Part shown: in pieces, positions 1-5,967 of the stretch | Layout of the letters: each line of letters opens with the position of its first letter | Numbering within the stretch: the stretch's first letter is position 1 | Assembly (NCBI GenBank): GCA_946885425.1 | Contig: CAMPGJ010000037.1 | Coordinates: forward strand, 1 to 8,931 | DNA length: 8,931 nucleotides | Source of the DNA: an uncultured bacterium | GTDB taxonomy: Bacteria > Patescibacteria > Microgenomatia > Levybacterales > UBA12049 | Direction: 5' to 3' | Notes under the pieces: model-generated | Seen by the model: the letters and a program-made list of their open reading frames with translations, nothing else | Database searches by the model: none | What the model was told of the DNA's origin: nothing | Made by a program: the position numbers and the translations under genes

Positions 1-1
1 T

Positions 2-1441
2 GATACTCTTACACACATCATTTCTCTCATCGAATCTACTATTGCTCCAGAGCCTCCTATCAGCCTTCGCGAGGGGGGACTGATTCAAACAGGTGTAAAT
101 AAAGAACTTGATAAGCTTCGTACGATTGTCGGAGGGAGTAAAGAATTGATTGTGGCTCTGGAGAAAGAGGAACGCGACAAGACGGGAATATCTTCTTTAA
201 AAGTACGGTTCAATCAAGTGTTTGGCTTTTATATTGAGGTAAGCAAAGCAAACTTAGCACATGTTCCTCTGAACTATATGCGCAAGCAAACGCTCGTAAA
301 TGCAGAGAGATTTATTACTCCTGAATTAAAAGAGCAGGAAGAGATTATTCTAACCGCAGAAGAAAAGATCAATGAGATTGAATTTACTATGTTTATGAAT
401 GTTCTGGAGCAGGTACTCAACCAGACAACTTGCATACAAGAAGCGGCTGATAGTATTGCTATCCTGGATTGTCTGCTTACTTTTGCTCATCTGGCTGAGA
501 AAAGAAATTACATTAAGCCAAAACTTCTTTATTCCGGAGAAATCACTATTACAAACGGACGTCATCCTGTGGTAGAGACTCTGCTTGAAAATAAACAATT
601 TGTACCAAATGATGTAAAGCTGGATGCTATTAGCCAGCAATTACTTTTGATCACTGGTCCTAATATGGCTGGCAAATCTGTATTCATACGCCAAGTAGCT
701 GCTATTGTTCTCATGGCGCAGATGGGATGTTATGTACCAGCAGAAAAAGCGCACATCAGCCCGGTAGACAGAATCTTTGTGAGAAGCGGCGCTTCAGACG
801 TTATCACCTCCGGCCTTTCTACATTTATGGTAGAAATGGTAGAAACAGCACATATTCTCCATCACGCAACAAAAAACAGCCTCATCATTATGGATGAAAT
901 AGGGCGGGGGACCAGCACATATGACGGTATTAGTATTGCATGGGCAGTCGCAGAATATTTAGCAACAAAAGGATATTCGCCCAAGACTCTTTTCGCCACA
1001 CATTATCATGAACTGCAAACACTCGAAGAACAGTATCCGAAAATTATCAAAAATTATCATATGTCAGTTGCTGATAATCATGAAGAAGAGCCAATTTTCT
1101 TATATACATTAACAGAGGGTGGAGCATCACATAGCTTTGGCATAGCCGTAGCCAAGTTAGCCGGAATCCCCGAGCAGATTATCAAACGGGCAAAAGAACT
1201 TTTGGAAGAATTGGAAAATAGACATCTAGAAGAACCAATCACCGTAGGGGCACAAAGCATTGTGCCCTTACAAGATTCCCCTATGCAACAATCAAGTCTC
1301 GTCGACCACCTGATCCGGAAAGAGCTGGAAGAAATTAACATCCACCAACTAACTCCATTAGAAGCTCTCAATAAACTGGCAGATTTGAAAGATAAAGTAA
1401 CATTAGTGGAGAAACAGAATAAGAAAAATATGTTAGCTTAG
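2..1441 (+). CDS. mutS: DNA mismatch repair protein MutS, 3' part (5' end outside window)
   Basis: MutS binds base mismatches and small loops in DNA and, in an ATP-dependent clamp state, recruits MutL. The reading frame is open from base 2, so the 479 visible codons continue a gene begun upstream. The family is usually about 850 residues, so the mismatch-binding and connector domains (including the Phe-X-Glu motif) are not visible. Seen here: the clamp/lever region, with FGFYIEVSK and RKQTLVNAERFITPELKEQE near codons 75-110, then the ATPase domain with Walker A GPNMAGKS (656-679), STFMVEM (818-838), Walker B IMDE followed by IGRGTSTYDG (887-928), and ATHYHEL with its conserved His at 1001. 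The C-terminal dimerisation helices follow, ending with LTPLEALNKLADLK. A TTG at 146 is in frame but is internal, because homologous sequence continues upstream of it. mutL follows after 39 bases, the usual mutS-mutL order. All ATPase motifs are intact. Identification is near certain. Confidence 0.97.
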   Translation, partial: DTLTHIISLIESTIAPEPPISLREGGLIQTGVNKELDKLRTIVGGSKELIVALEKEERDKTGISSLKVRFNQVFGFYIEVSKANLAHVPLNYMRKQTLVNAERFITPELKEQEEIILTAEEKINEIEFTMFMNVLEQVLNQTTCIQEAADSIAILDCLLTFAHLAEKRNYIKPKLLYSGEITITNGRHPVVETLLENKQFVPNDVKLDAISQQLLLITGPNMAGKSVFIRQVAAIVLMAQMGCYVPAEKAHISPVDRIFVRSGASDVITSGLSTFMVEMVETAHILHHATKNSLIIMDEIGRGTSTYDGISIAWAVAEYLATKGYSPKTLFATHYHELQTLEEQYPKIIKNYHMSVADNHEEEPIFLYTLTEGGASHSFGIAVAKLAGIPEQIIKRAKELLEELENRHLEEPITVGAQSIVPLQDSPMQQSSLVDHLIRKELEEINIHQLTPLEALNKLADLKDKVTLVEKQNKKNMLA

Positions 1442-1457
1442 TCGTTCCTTCCCTTAA

Positions 1458-1472
1458 AAGGAGAGGGAGAAG
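1458..1472 (+). promoter_or_regulatory. Shine-Dalgarno region of mutL
   Basis: The mutS-mutL gap contains a purine-rich run with AAGGAG at 1458-1463 and GGGAG at 1465-1469, 17 and 11 bases before the mutL ATG. An ATG at 1476 is in another frame and is not the mutL start. No promoter-like hexamers are evident in the gap, so mutL is probably co-transcribed with mutS. This is the only clear ribosome binding site in front of a gene in the window. The pyrimidine run at 1443-1455 could partly pair with it, but the pairing is too irregular to call an attenuator. Confidence 0.6.
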
Positions 1473-1480
1473 AGCATGAT

Positions 1481-3202
1481 ATGAATAAAATTCATCCACT
1501 TTCACAAAACATTATTTCAAAAATTGCAGCTGGGGAGGTTATTGAGAGGCCGGTGTATGCGGTTAAAGAATTAATTGAGAACTCACTGGACGCGCAGGCT
1601 TCTGCTATCACTATTCAAATTGATGAAAGTGGACTCAAACGGATTACTGTCATCGATGACGGGCATGGGATGAGTCCGGAAGACATAAAAGAATCTTTCA
1701 AACATCATCGGACCAGCAAAATCACTTCAGAAGAAGATCTAATATCGATAGAAACACATGGCTTTCGTGGAGAAGCTTTATCCAGTATTGCGGCAATCAG
1801 TAGAATGACAATTAAAAGCAAGAGTTCTCAGGATAAAGCAGGGACACTACTGGAATTACGTAATGGTAGAATAGAAAAATTTTCACCAATTGGCATGCCC
1901 AAAGGTACTGTTGTTACCGTTGAAAATCTATTTTACTCAGTACCCGGCAGGAAAAAATTCCTTAAAAGCCTCAGGACAGAATTTAGATATATTATTGATA
2001 CAGTAACTAACTTTGCTATTGCATATCCTCAGGTCAGCTTCACACTCATCCACAATGAAAAAATATTATTTGATTTGCCAAAGACTGCTGAGTCCGTTGA
2101 CAGGATTTATGAACTCATGGGTAACGATATATTTTCTAATCTTCTGCCGATAGCATATACAGACAGCTATATAACTATTTCAGGTTTCATAACCAAACCG
2201 CAGATAACCACGTCTACTCCCTATAAACAATATCTTTTCATCAACAAAAGAAAAGTAACTGACCGTGCGATATCACTGGCTATTAAAGATGCGTATGGCA
2301 ATGCTATTCATTCAGGAGCATATCCAATTTGTTTTTTATTTTTGTCTTTGCCGTATGAAGCTGTAGACGTTAATGTCCACCCTCGGAAAGAACAAGTTCG
2401 TTTTGTGAACAATCAACTAATTTTTGACGCGGTTAATAGGGCAATAGCAAAAACGTTGGCTGAAAACAATTTAACCTTTCACAAGAGTTATTGGGACGAT
2501 ACCTTTCCATCTGAAGATTCCAGACTGCAGGACGCGCCTTTTATTACCTATGGCAATACTAAATCATACGCAGGGAAACTTTTAAAGGAGAAGAAGCTTC
2601 CTTGGGAATTAGAGACAATTATAAAATCATCGGAAATATCTCAGATACATAACCTTTATTTATTAGCTCCGACAAAACACGGTTTATTACTTATTGACCA
2701 ACATGCAGCTCATGAACGCATTCTGTTTGAACAGTTTCTGGAACAATTTGAAAATGAAACTCACGAAAAAAGAAATTTTGCATTGCCCGAACCAATACTT
2801 TTTGATTTGTCATTTACTGAAGCTGAATTATTGCACGAGTACATTGATTTTCTTGCAAGACTCGGATTTGAAATAGCACATTTTAAAGGTAATAGCTTCC
2901 TGCTCCATAATGTGCCCATGTTATTTCATGATAGAAATCATAAAAAGCTCATTCACGAAATTTTGGAAGATATCCAACAAAAAAATAACCCGAAAGAACT
3001 AGACACCATAAGCAAAAGAATGATTGCTTATCTAGCTTGCCGAGCTGCTATTAAAGCAGGAACCCCACTAGACAAAAAACAATGCAAAGAATTGGTAGAG
3101 CAATTGCAAAAAACGCGTAACAATGCGACATGTCCGCATGGACGTCCAATAAAAATAGAAATGCTGCGGGAGCAAATAGACAGGTTGTTCCGGAGAAAAT
3201 AA
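1481..3202 (+). CDS. mutL: DNA mismatch repair protein MutL, endonuclease type
   Basis: MutL couples MutS mismatch recognition to downstream repair. In organisms without MutH it nicks the strand to be corrected. The 573-residue protein has an N-terminal GHKL ATPase: KELIEN (catalytic Glu30, Mg-binding Asn34), DDGHGM (59-64), HRTSKI (76-81) and GFRGEAL (94-100). The transducer domain runs to about residue 330, with VNVHPRKEQVRF near its end. A short linker (about 340-385) leads to the C-terminal dimerisation/nuclease domain. This holds the full metal-nuclease set: DQHAAHERILFE (406-417, matching DQHA-x2-E-x4-E), ACR (519-521), CPHGRP (551-556) and a terminal FRR (570-572). The length is slightly short for the family, apparently because of the linker. 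The ATG at 1481 follows a Shine-Dalgarno run and gives the canonical start (IHPLSQNIISKIAAGEVIERP). Probably in an operon with mutS. Confidence 0.97.
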   Translation: MNKIHPLSQNIISKIAAGEVIERPVYAVKELIENSLDAQASAITIQIDESGLKRITVIDDGHGMSPEDIKESFKHHRTSKITSEEDLISIETHGFRGEALSSIAAISRMTIKSKSSQDKAGTLLELRNGRIEKFSPIGMPKGTVVTVENLFYSVPGRKKFLKSLRTEFRYIIDTVTNFAIAYPQVSFTLIHNEKILFDLPKTAESVDRIYELMGNDIFSNLLPIAYTDSYITISGFITKPQITTSTPYKQYLFINKRKVTDRAISLAIKDAYGNAIHSGAYPICFLFLSLPYEAVDVNVHPRKEQVRFVNNQLIFDAVNRAIAKTLAENNLTFHKSYWDDTFPSEDSRLQDAPFITYGNTKSYAGKLLKEKKLPWELETIIKSSEISQIHNLYLLAPTKHGLLLIDQHAAHERILFEQFLEQFENETHEKRNFALPEPILFDLSFTEAELLHEYIDFLARLGFEIAHFKGNSFLLHNVPMLFHDRNHKKLIHEILEDIQQKNNPKELDTISKRMIAYLACRAAIKAGTPLDKKQCKELVEQLQKTRNNATCPHGRPIKIEMLREQIDRLFRRK

Positions 3203-3213
3203 GGCTGTATAAT
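3185..3213 (+). promoter_or_regulatory. Putative promoter of the 59-codon gene (leaderless type)
   Basis: TTGTTC (3185-3190) and a perfect TATAAT (3208-3213) are separated by 17 bp. The -10 hexamer lies just past the mutL stop codon and ends 6 bases before the ATG at 3220, which places the expected transcription start on the A of that ATG. The -35 matches the consensus at only three of six positions, so the call rests mainly on the -10 element and its placement. Promoter activity is inferred. Confidence 0.45.
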
Positions 3214-3219
3214 GAAATT

Positions 3220-3399
3220 ATGAGCGAACAAGAGCCAAACAATGTTATAGATATAACTCAGCGGCTACAGGAAAAACAAAACCAGGAACGAATTAAATCC
3301 GGAGATTATGCCCCACAAGAAAAATCGCCTTCAATAACCGAGCTTGTGAAGAGAAAAATACATTCCGCTATTCGTGCTGTAATGCCTCCAAAGAGATAA
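3220..3399 (+). CDS. Small uncharacterised hydrophilic protein, 59 aa
   Basis: I do not recognise this protein. From ATG 3220 it is 59 residues, beginning MSEQEPNNVIDITQRLQ and ending in a basic tail, VKRKIHSAIRAVMPPKR. It has no membrane segment, signal peptide or cysteine. The first half is rich in Glu, Gln and Asn and looks helical. The last 20 or so residues form a basic, amphipathic-looking helix. The frame is open upstream to an ATG at 3130, but that part overlaps the essential end of mutL (its CPHGRP motif), so 3220 is the preferred start. The start begins 17 bases after the mutL stop. A perfect TATAAT ends 6 bases before the ATG, and there is only a weak AAGG at 3201-3204. The gene could be co-transcribed with mutS-mutL or read from its own promoter. 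A chance open frame cannot be excluded, but tight packing between genes and sensible composition favour a real gene. Confidence 0.55.
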   Translation: MSEQEPNNVIDITQRLQEKQNQERIKSGDYAPQEKSPSITELVKRKIHSAIRAVMPPKR

Positions 3400-3402
3400 A
3401 TC

Positions 3403-3431
3403 TTGAAAAACCCTTCCATTGTTGCTATGGT
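3403..3431 (+). promoter_or_regulatory. Putative promoter of the ABC exporter gene
   Basis: TTGAAA (3403-3408, five of six consensus matches) and TATGGT (3426-3431, four of six) are exactly 17 bp apart in the gap between the 59-codon gene and the exporter. The expected transcription start is near 3438, giving a leader of about 17 bases before ATG 3455. That leader has no Shine-Dalgarno-like sequence. No terminator hairpin separates this site from the upstream gene, so read-through is also possible. Confidence 0.35.
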
Positions 3432-3454
3432 TAAATAGTAAGCTTTTCTGTCCC

Positions 3455-5218
3455 ATGAAGGTTGTAAACGATATCCTATTTACGCTCCTGAAAGAAAATT
3501 TCTGGAAATTCTTCTCTATTTTCGCATTAATTCTTATCGGTGTGGGACTTGAAGCTGTTAGCCCCTTTGCCTATAAAATTCTTATCGATAATGTCCTAGG
3601 CGGCAAACCACTCGAAACAGAAGGCTTCCCATTTGTTGATACTTTACTTGCCGCTTTTCCTACCCCTGAAATGCTAGGCGGGTTTGTTGTTATCCTCTTC
3701 TTCATAACCAACATTCTCCTAAGTATCGTTGACTTTATTCAGGCCATTGTTACAAAGGCGGTTATACAAAAAGGCATTTATGATTTCTCAAAAATAGCTT
3801 TCCGAAGTCTGGAATCATTCAATATCGGTTTTTTCAGGAAAATAGATATTGGAGATTATATCTATAGACTATCATCAGATGTCTATGCAATCGGAGAATT
3901 GATTGAAGATGCAATTCTTCCTATTATTACGTCAAGCCTCTTCTTAATTGTAACCACAGTTATCATGTTCTTTATTAATGTACAGCTCACTCTTATTTCA
4001 TTTTTAACTGTTCCTTTTCTCGCTGCCGCACTATATGTATTTAATAAAAAAATAGGTCGTGCCAGTCTGCGTTCTGAAATTGCAAACAGTACCGTCTATT
4101 CTTTTATGCAGCAATCGTTGTCTCAGTTAAAAATTATTCAGGCGTACTCGAAAGAACAATTTATTTCTCAGGAATTTAACAGGACTGAAAGTGAAGCTCT
4201 CAAAGCAGAACTACGGCTTTTCAAAGTAAATTTCATGTACGACTTAATCGTTGGGTTGGCTATCGCAATAATATACTCAACAATTTTTGCATACGGCATC
4301 ACTGCTGTTTTTTCCGGAGAACTTACTGCAGGACTGCTAATCGTATTCATTTATTACCTGGATAATTTAACAAATCCTATGATATCTATAGCTGATTCAG
4401 CATACAGCCTCAAGCAATCTAAGGTTAGAATAGGGAGACTATCAGATTTCTTCAAGACTGAAACTCACCTGGAGGATACTGGCAAAGTAGAAGAAGTAAA
4501 AGATACCTCAATTACATTTGAAAATATTACTCTGACTGGACAAGAAAATTTTTCTGTTCTTTCAAATATCTCATTTAAAATTCCTGCAAATAAAATAACG
4601 ATTATTGCCGGCATTAGTGGCTCTGGTAAAACTTCCCTTATCTCTCTTATCCCCAGACTTATAGAGAAACCGACAACGGGGAGAATACTATTAGGCGGCA
4701 CTGATATCACCCAATATACAATCAAAACCCTCCGTGACAATGTAGCATATATGGCGCAGGAAACTACTCTCTTTAATCATACTGTTCATAATATTATTTC
4801 TTTTGGGAAATCTAATGCTACATATGAAGAAATACAAAATGCTGCGAAACTAGCGTGTGCTGAAGATTTTATCGTAAGACATCCTCAGGGTTACAATTTT
4901 AAAGTTGGTGAAGGTGGAAACTATCTTTCCGGAGGCCAACGACAACGTCTGATGCTTGCTAGAGCATTTATAAAAAATGCAAATATCTTAATTCTTGATG
5001 AGCCATTTTCCAATTTGGATGAAGAAACAAAACGAATTGTATGGAAAAATATTAAAACCTTTGGTAAAGGAAAGACTGTTATCATTGTCACAAATATTTT
5101 AGATATTATGAATGAGGCTGATTATGTGATTCTTCTTAATAACGGAACATTAAAATACGAAGGTGATTTTAAACATCTCCAGCACAAGACCAACCTTGCT
5201 AGCCTCTTATTAGAATAA
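3455..5218 (+). CDS. ABC exporter, fused membrane and ATPase domains, with non-canonical A- and H-loops
   Basis: A half-transporter of the type IV exporter fold (MsbA/multidrug/lipid-exporter superfamily), expected to work as a dimer in the cytoplasmic membrane. The substrate cannot be read from sequence. From ATG 3455 it has 587 residues. Six probable membrane helices lie near 18-35, 74-98, 153-174, 176-196, 262-284 and 288-306. The ATPase domain starts near 350: Walker A GISGSGKTS (386-394, Lys392), Q-loop MAQE, signature LSGGQRQR (491-498), Walker B ILILDEP with Asp515 and Glu516, then SNLD. The switch histidine is replaced by Asn547 (VTNILD), and the A-loop position that is usually Tyr aligns with Gly362. 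An in-frame TTG at 3419 would add 12 residues; ATG 3455 is preferred because it begins the usual cytosolic leader helix, although neither start has a ribosome binding site. No partner ABC gene is adjacent. Confidence 0.9.
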   Translation: MKVVNDILFTLLKENFWKFFSIFALILIGVGLEAVSPFAYKILIDNVLGGKPLETEGFPFVDTLLAAFPTPEMLGGFVVILFFITNILLSIVDFIQAIVTKAVIQKGIYDFSKIAFRSLESFNIGFFRKIDIGDYIYRLSSDVYAIGELIEDAILPIITSSLFLIVTTVIMFFINVQLTLISFLTVPFLAAALYVFNKKIGRASLRSEIANSTVYSFMQQSLSQLKIIQAYSKEQFISQEFNRTESEALKAELRLFKVNFMYDLIVGLAIAIIYSTIFAYGITAVFSGELTAGLLIVFIYYLDNLTNPMISIADSAYSLKQSKVRIGRLSDFFKTETHLEDTGKVEEVKDTSITFENITLTGQENFSVLSNISFKIPANKITIIAGISGSGKTSLISLIPRLIEKPTTGRILLGGTDITQYTIKTLRDNVAYMAQETTLFNHTVHNIISFGKSNATYEEIQNAAKLACAEDFIVRHPQGYNFKVGEGGNYLSGGQRQRLMLARAFIKNANILILDEPFSNLDEETKRIVWKNIKTFGKGKTVIIVTNILDIMNEADYVILLNNGTLKYEGDFKHLQHKTNLASLLLE

Positions 5219-5271
5219 TCTCCTTTCAGCATCTTTTTTCTTTCCCATAGCTATTCATCCATGGTATTGCA

Positions 5272-5280
5272 TGGTAGAAT
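5272..5280 (+). promoter_or_regulatory. Putative extended -10 promoter of the 194-codon gene (leaderless type)
   Basis: TGGTAGAAT fits the extended -10 form TG-N-TATAAT with one mismatch in the hexamer (TAGAAT, 5275-5280). It ends 6 bases before ATG 5287, so transcription would begin at or next to the start codon. No good -35 is present (TATTCA at 17 bp spacing), which is tolerable for extended -10 promoters. The rest of the gap (5219-5271) is pyrimidine-rich, with a T run near 5234 but no stem to make it a terminator. Confidence 0.45.
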
Positions 5281-5286
5281 CTGTCT

Positions 5287-5871
5287 ATGAGAGAACGATA
5301 TTACGGAGGAGTGAAAAATGTTCTGGGAGCGATTGAAACTATAAGAAATAAAGCTCGGTCTGAGGTCGAAAAGAAACTCATGGATGACCGCATTCCTCTT
5401 GGAGTTAGATCTGTTGGAAAGAAAATCTATCCACCTATTCAGGAAGAATTGCTGCGTGAAAGAAATATTGTACTAAAACAAGACACTATATTGGCTGCAC
5501 AAATTCTTACTTCGGCTCTGGAAATTGGAGGCTCTAAAAAAAATTATGAATCAATAGAAGAATTTTCAAAAGGGGCTTTATGGGGGGCTAAATTACTCAG
5601 AAAAAAAACACATTACAACTCACTTTTACCTCTTTCTGATAAAATTGTTGAGGATTATACAGATAACTTTATACGCAAACTAGGAGAAGCAAAAAGCTTA
5701 CATAGCCATTTTGCCCGGGAAGGAAGAGAGCTTCAGAAAGAAAATCCAGTTTTTATCCGCAAAATTGAATCGGCAAGAAAACGGGGTAAATTTAGCGAAA
5801 AATTTGCCTGGGGGGCAGTAACTATGATAGAACTCTACCAACTAAAAAAAGATGAGCAGGGACACTTTTAA
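5287..5871 (+). CDS. Uncharacterised protein, 194 aa, all-helical, with a duplicated FS-x4-WGA motif
   Basis: I do not recognise a family. The predicted protein is soluble, rich in Lys, Arg and Glu, apparently all-helical, without cysteine, signal peptide or membrane segment. Two short segments share spacing and residues: FSKGALWGA (93-101) and FSEKFAWGA (169-177), suggesting a duplicated helical unit of about 75 residues. The N-terminal third is basic and contains GKKIYPP (44-50). ATG 5287 is the first possible start, because an in-frame TAG lies at 5275. GTG 5311 is an alternative, but the GGAGGA at 5305-5310 directly abuts it, too close to act as its ribosome binding site. No Shine-Dalgarno precedes ATG 5287; an extended -10 element sits 6 bases upstream instead. 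It lies between the exporter and uvrA in the same direction with its own apparent promoter, so no functional link to either can be claimed. Codon pattern and length support a real gene. Confidence 0.8.
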   Translation: MRERYYGGVKNVLGAIETIRNKARSEVEKKLMDDRIPLGVRSVGKKIYPPIQEELLRERNIVLKQDTILAAQILTSALEIGGSKKNYESIEEFSKGALWGAKLLRKKTHYNSLLPLSDKIVEDYTDNFIRKLGEAKSLHSHFAREGRELQKENPVFIRKIESARKRGKFSEKFAWGAVTMIELYQLKKDEQGHF

Positions 5872-5890
5872 CTATAAAACACACCCCCGT

Positions 5891-5919
5891 TTGCCTTAGC
5901 CTCAGAATTGAGCTATAAT
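5891..5919 (+). promoter_or_regulatory. Probable uvrA promoter
   Basis: TTGCCT (5891-5896, four of six) and a perfect TATAAT (5914-5919) are exactly 17 bp apart. Transcription should start near 5926, giving a leader of about 42 bases before uvrA. The spacer contains CTCA-GAAT-TGAG (5901-5912), a short inverted repeat that could be an operator. It resembles neither the E. coli (CTGT-N8-ACAG) nor the Gram-positive (GAAC-N4-GTTC) LexA box, so SOS control cannot be claimed. Confidence 0.6.
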
Positions 5920-5931
5920 GAGACGCTAAAC

Positions 5932-5955
5932 AAGGGCAAAGCATCCTTTACCCTT
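5932..5955 (+). other. Hairpin in the uvrA 5' leader
   Basis: AAGGGCAAAG (5932-5941) and CTTTACCCTT (5946-5955) pair over nine of ten positions (one C-A mismatch) around a four-base loop, CATC. It lies in the inferred leader, 12 bases before the uvrA ATG. It is not followed by a T run, so it is not an intrinsic terminator. It might stabilise the transcript or affect initiation. Function is unknown. Confidence 0.5.
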
Positions 5956-5967
5956 CACCCTTAACTC

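Noticed and set aside
146..1441. mutS as a complete 431-codon gene starting at TTG 146.
   Set aside because: The frame stays open to base 2 and encodes typical MutS clamp sequence (ISLREGGLIQTGVNKELDKLR) upstream of 146, so the TTG is internal.
1648..1659. Perfect 12-bp palindrome GTCATCGATGAC in mutL.
   Set aside because: It encodes the conserved VIDDG stretch of the ATPase, so protein constraint plus chance explains it; no second site is nearby.
3130..3219. An ATG at 3130 as the start of the small gene behind mutL.
   Set aside because: It would overlap mutL by 73 bases across the conserved CPHGRP motif and has no ribosome binding site; ATG 3220 fits the gap and the -10 element.
3427..3438. 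Four-codon frame (ATG GTT AAA TAG) upstream of the ABC exporter as a leader peptide.
   Set aside because: It overlaps the putative -10 element, has no ribosome binding site and is too short to distinguish from chance.
5219..5260. T-rich stretch after the ABC exporter as an intrinsic terminator.
   Set aside because: There is a T run (near 5234) but no GC-rich stem before it; TTATT/AATAA near the stop codon leaves only a two-base loop.
5901..5912. LexA/SOS box in the uvrA promoter.
   Set aside because: The sequence fits neither the E. coli nor the Gram-positive LexA consensus; only a generic short inverted repeat is present.
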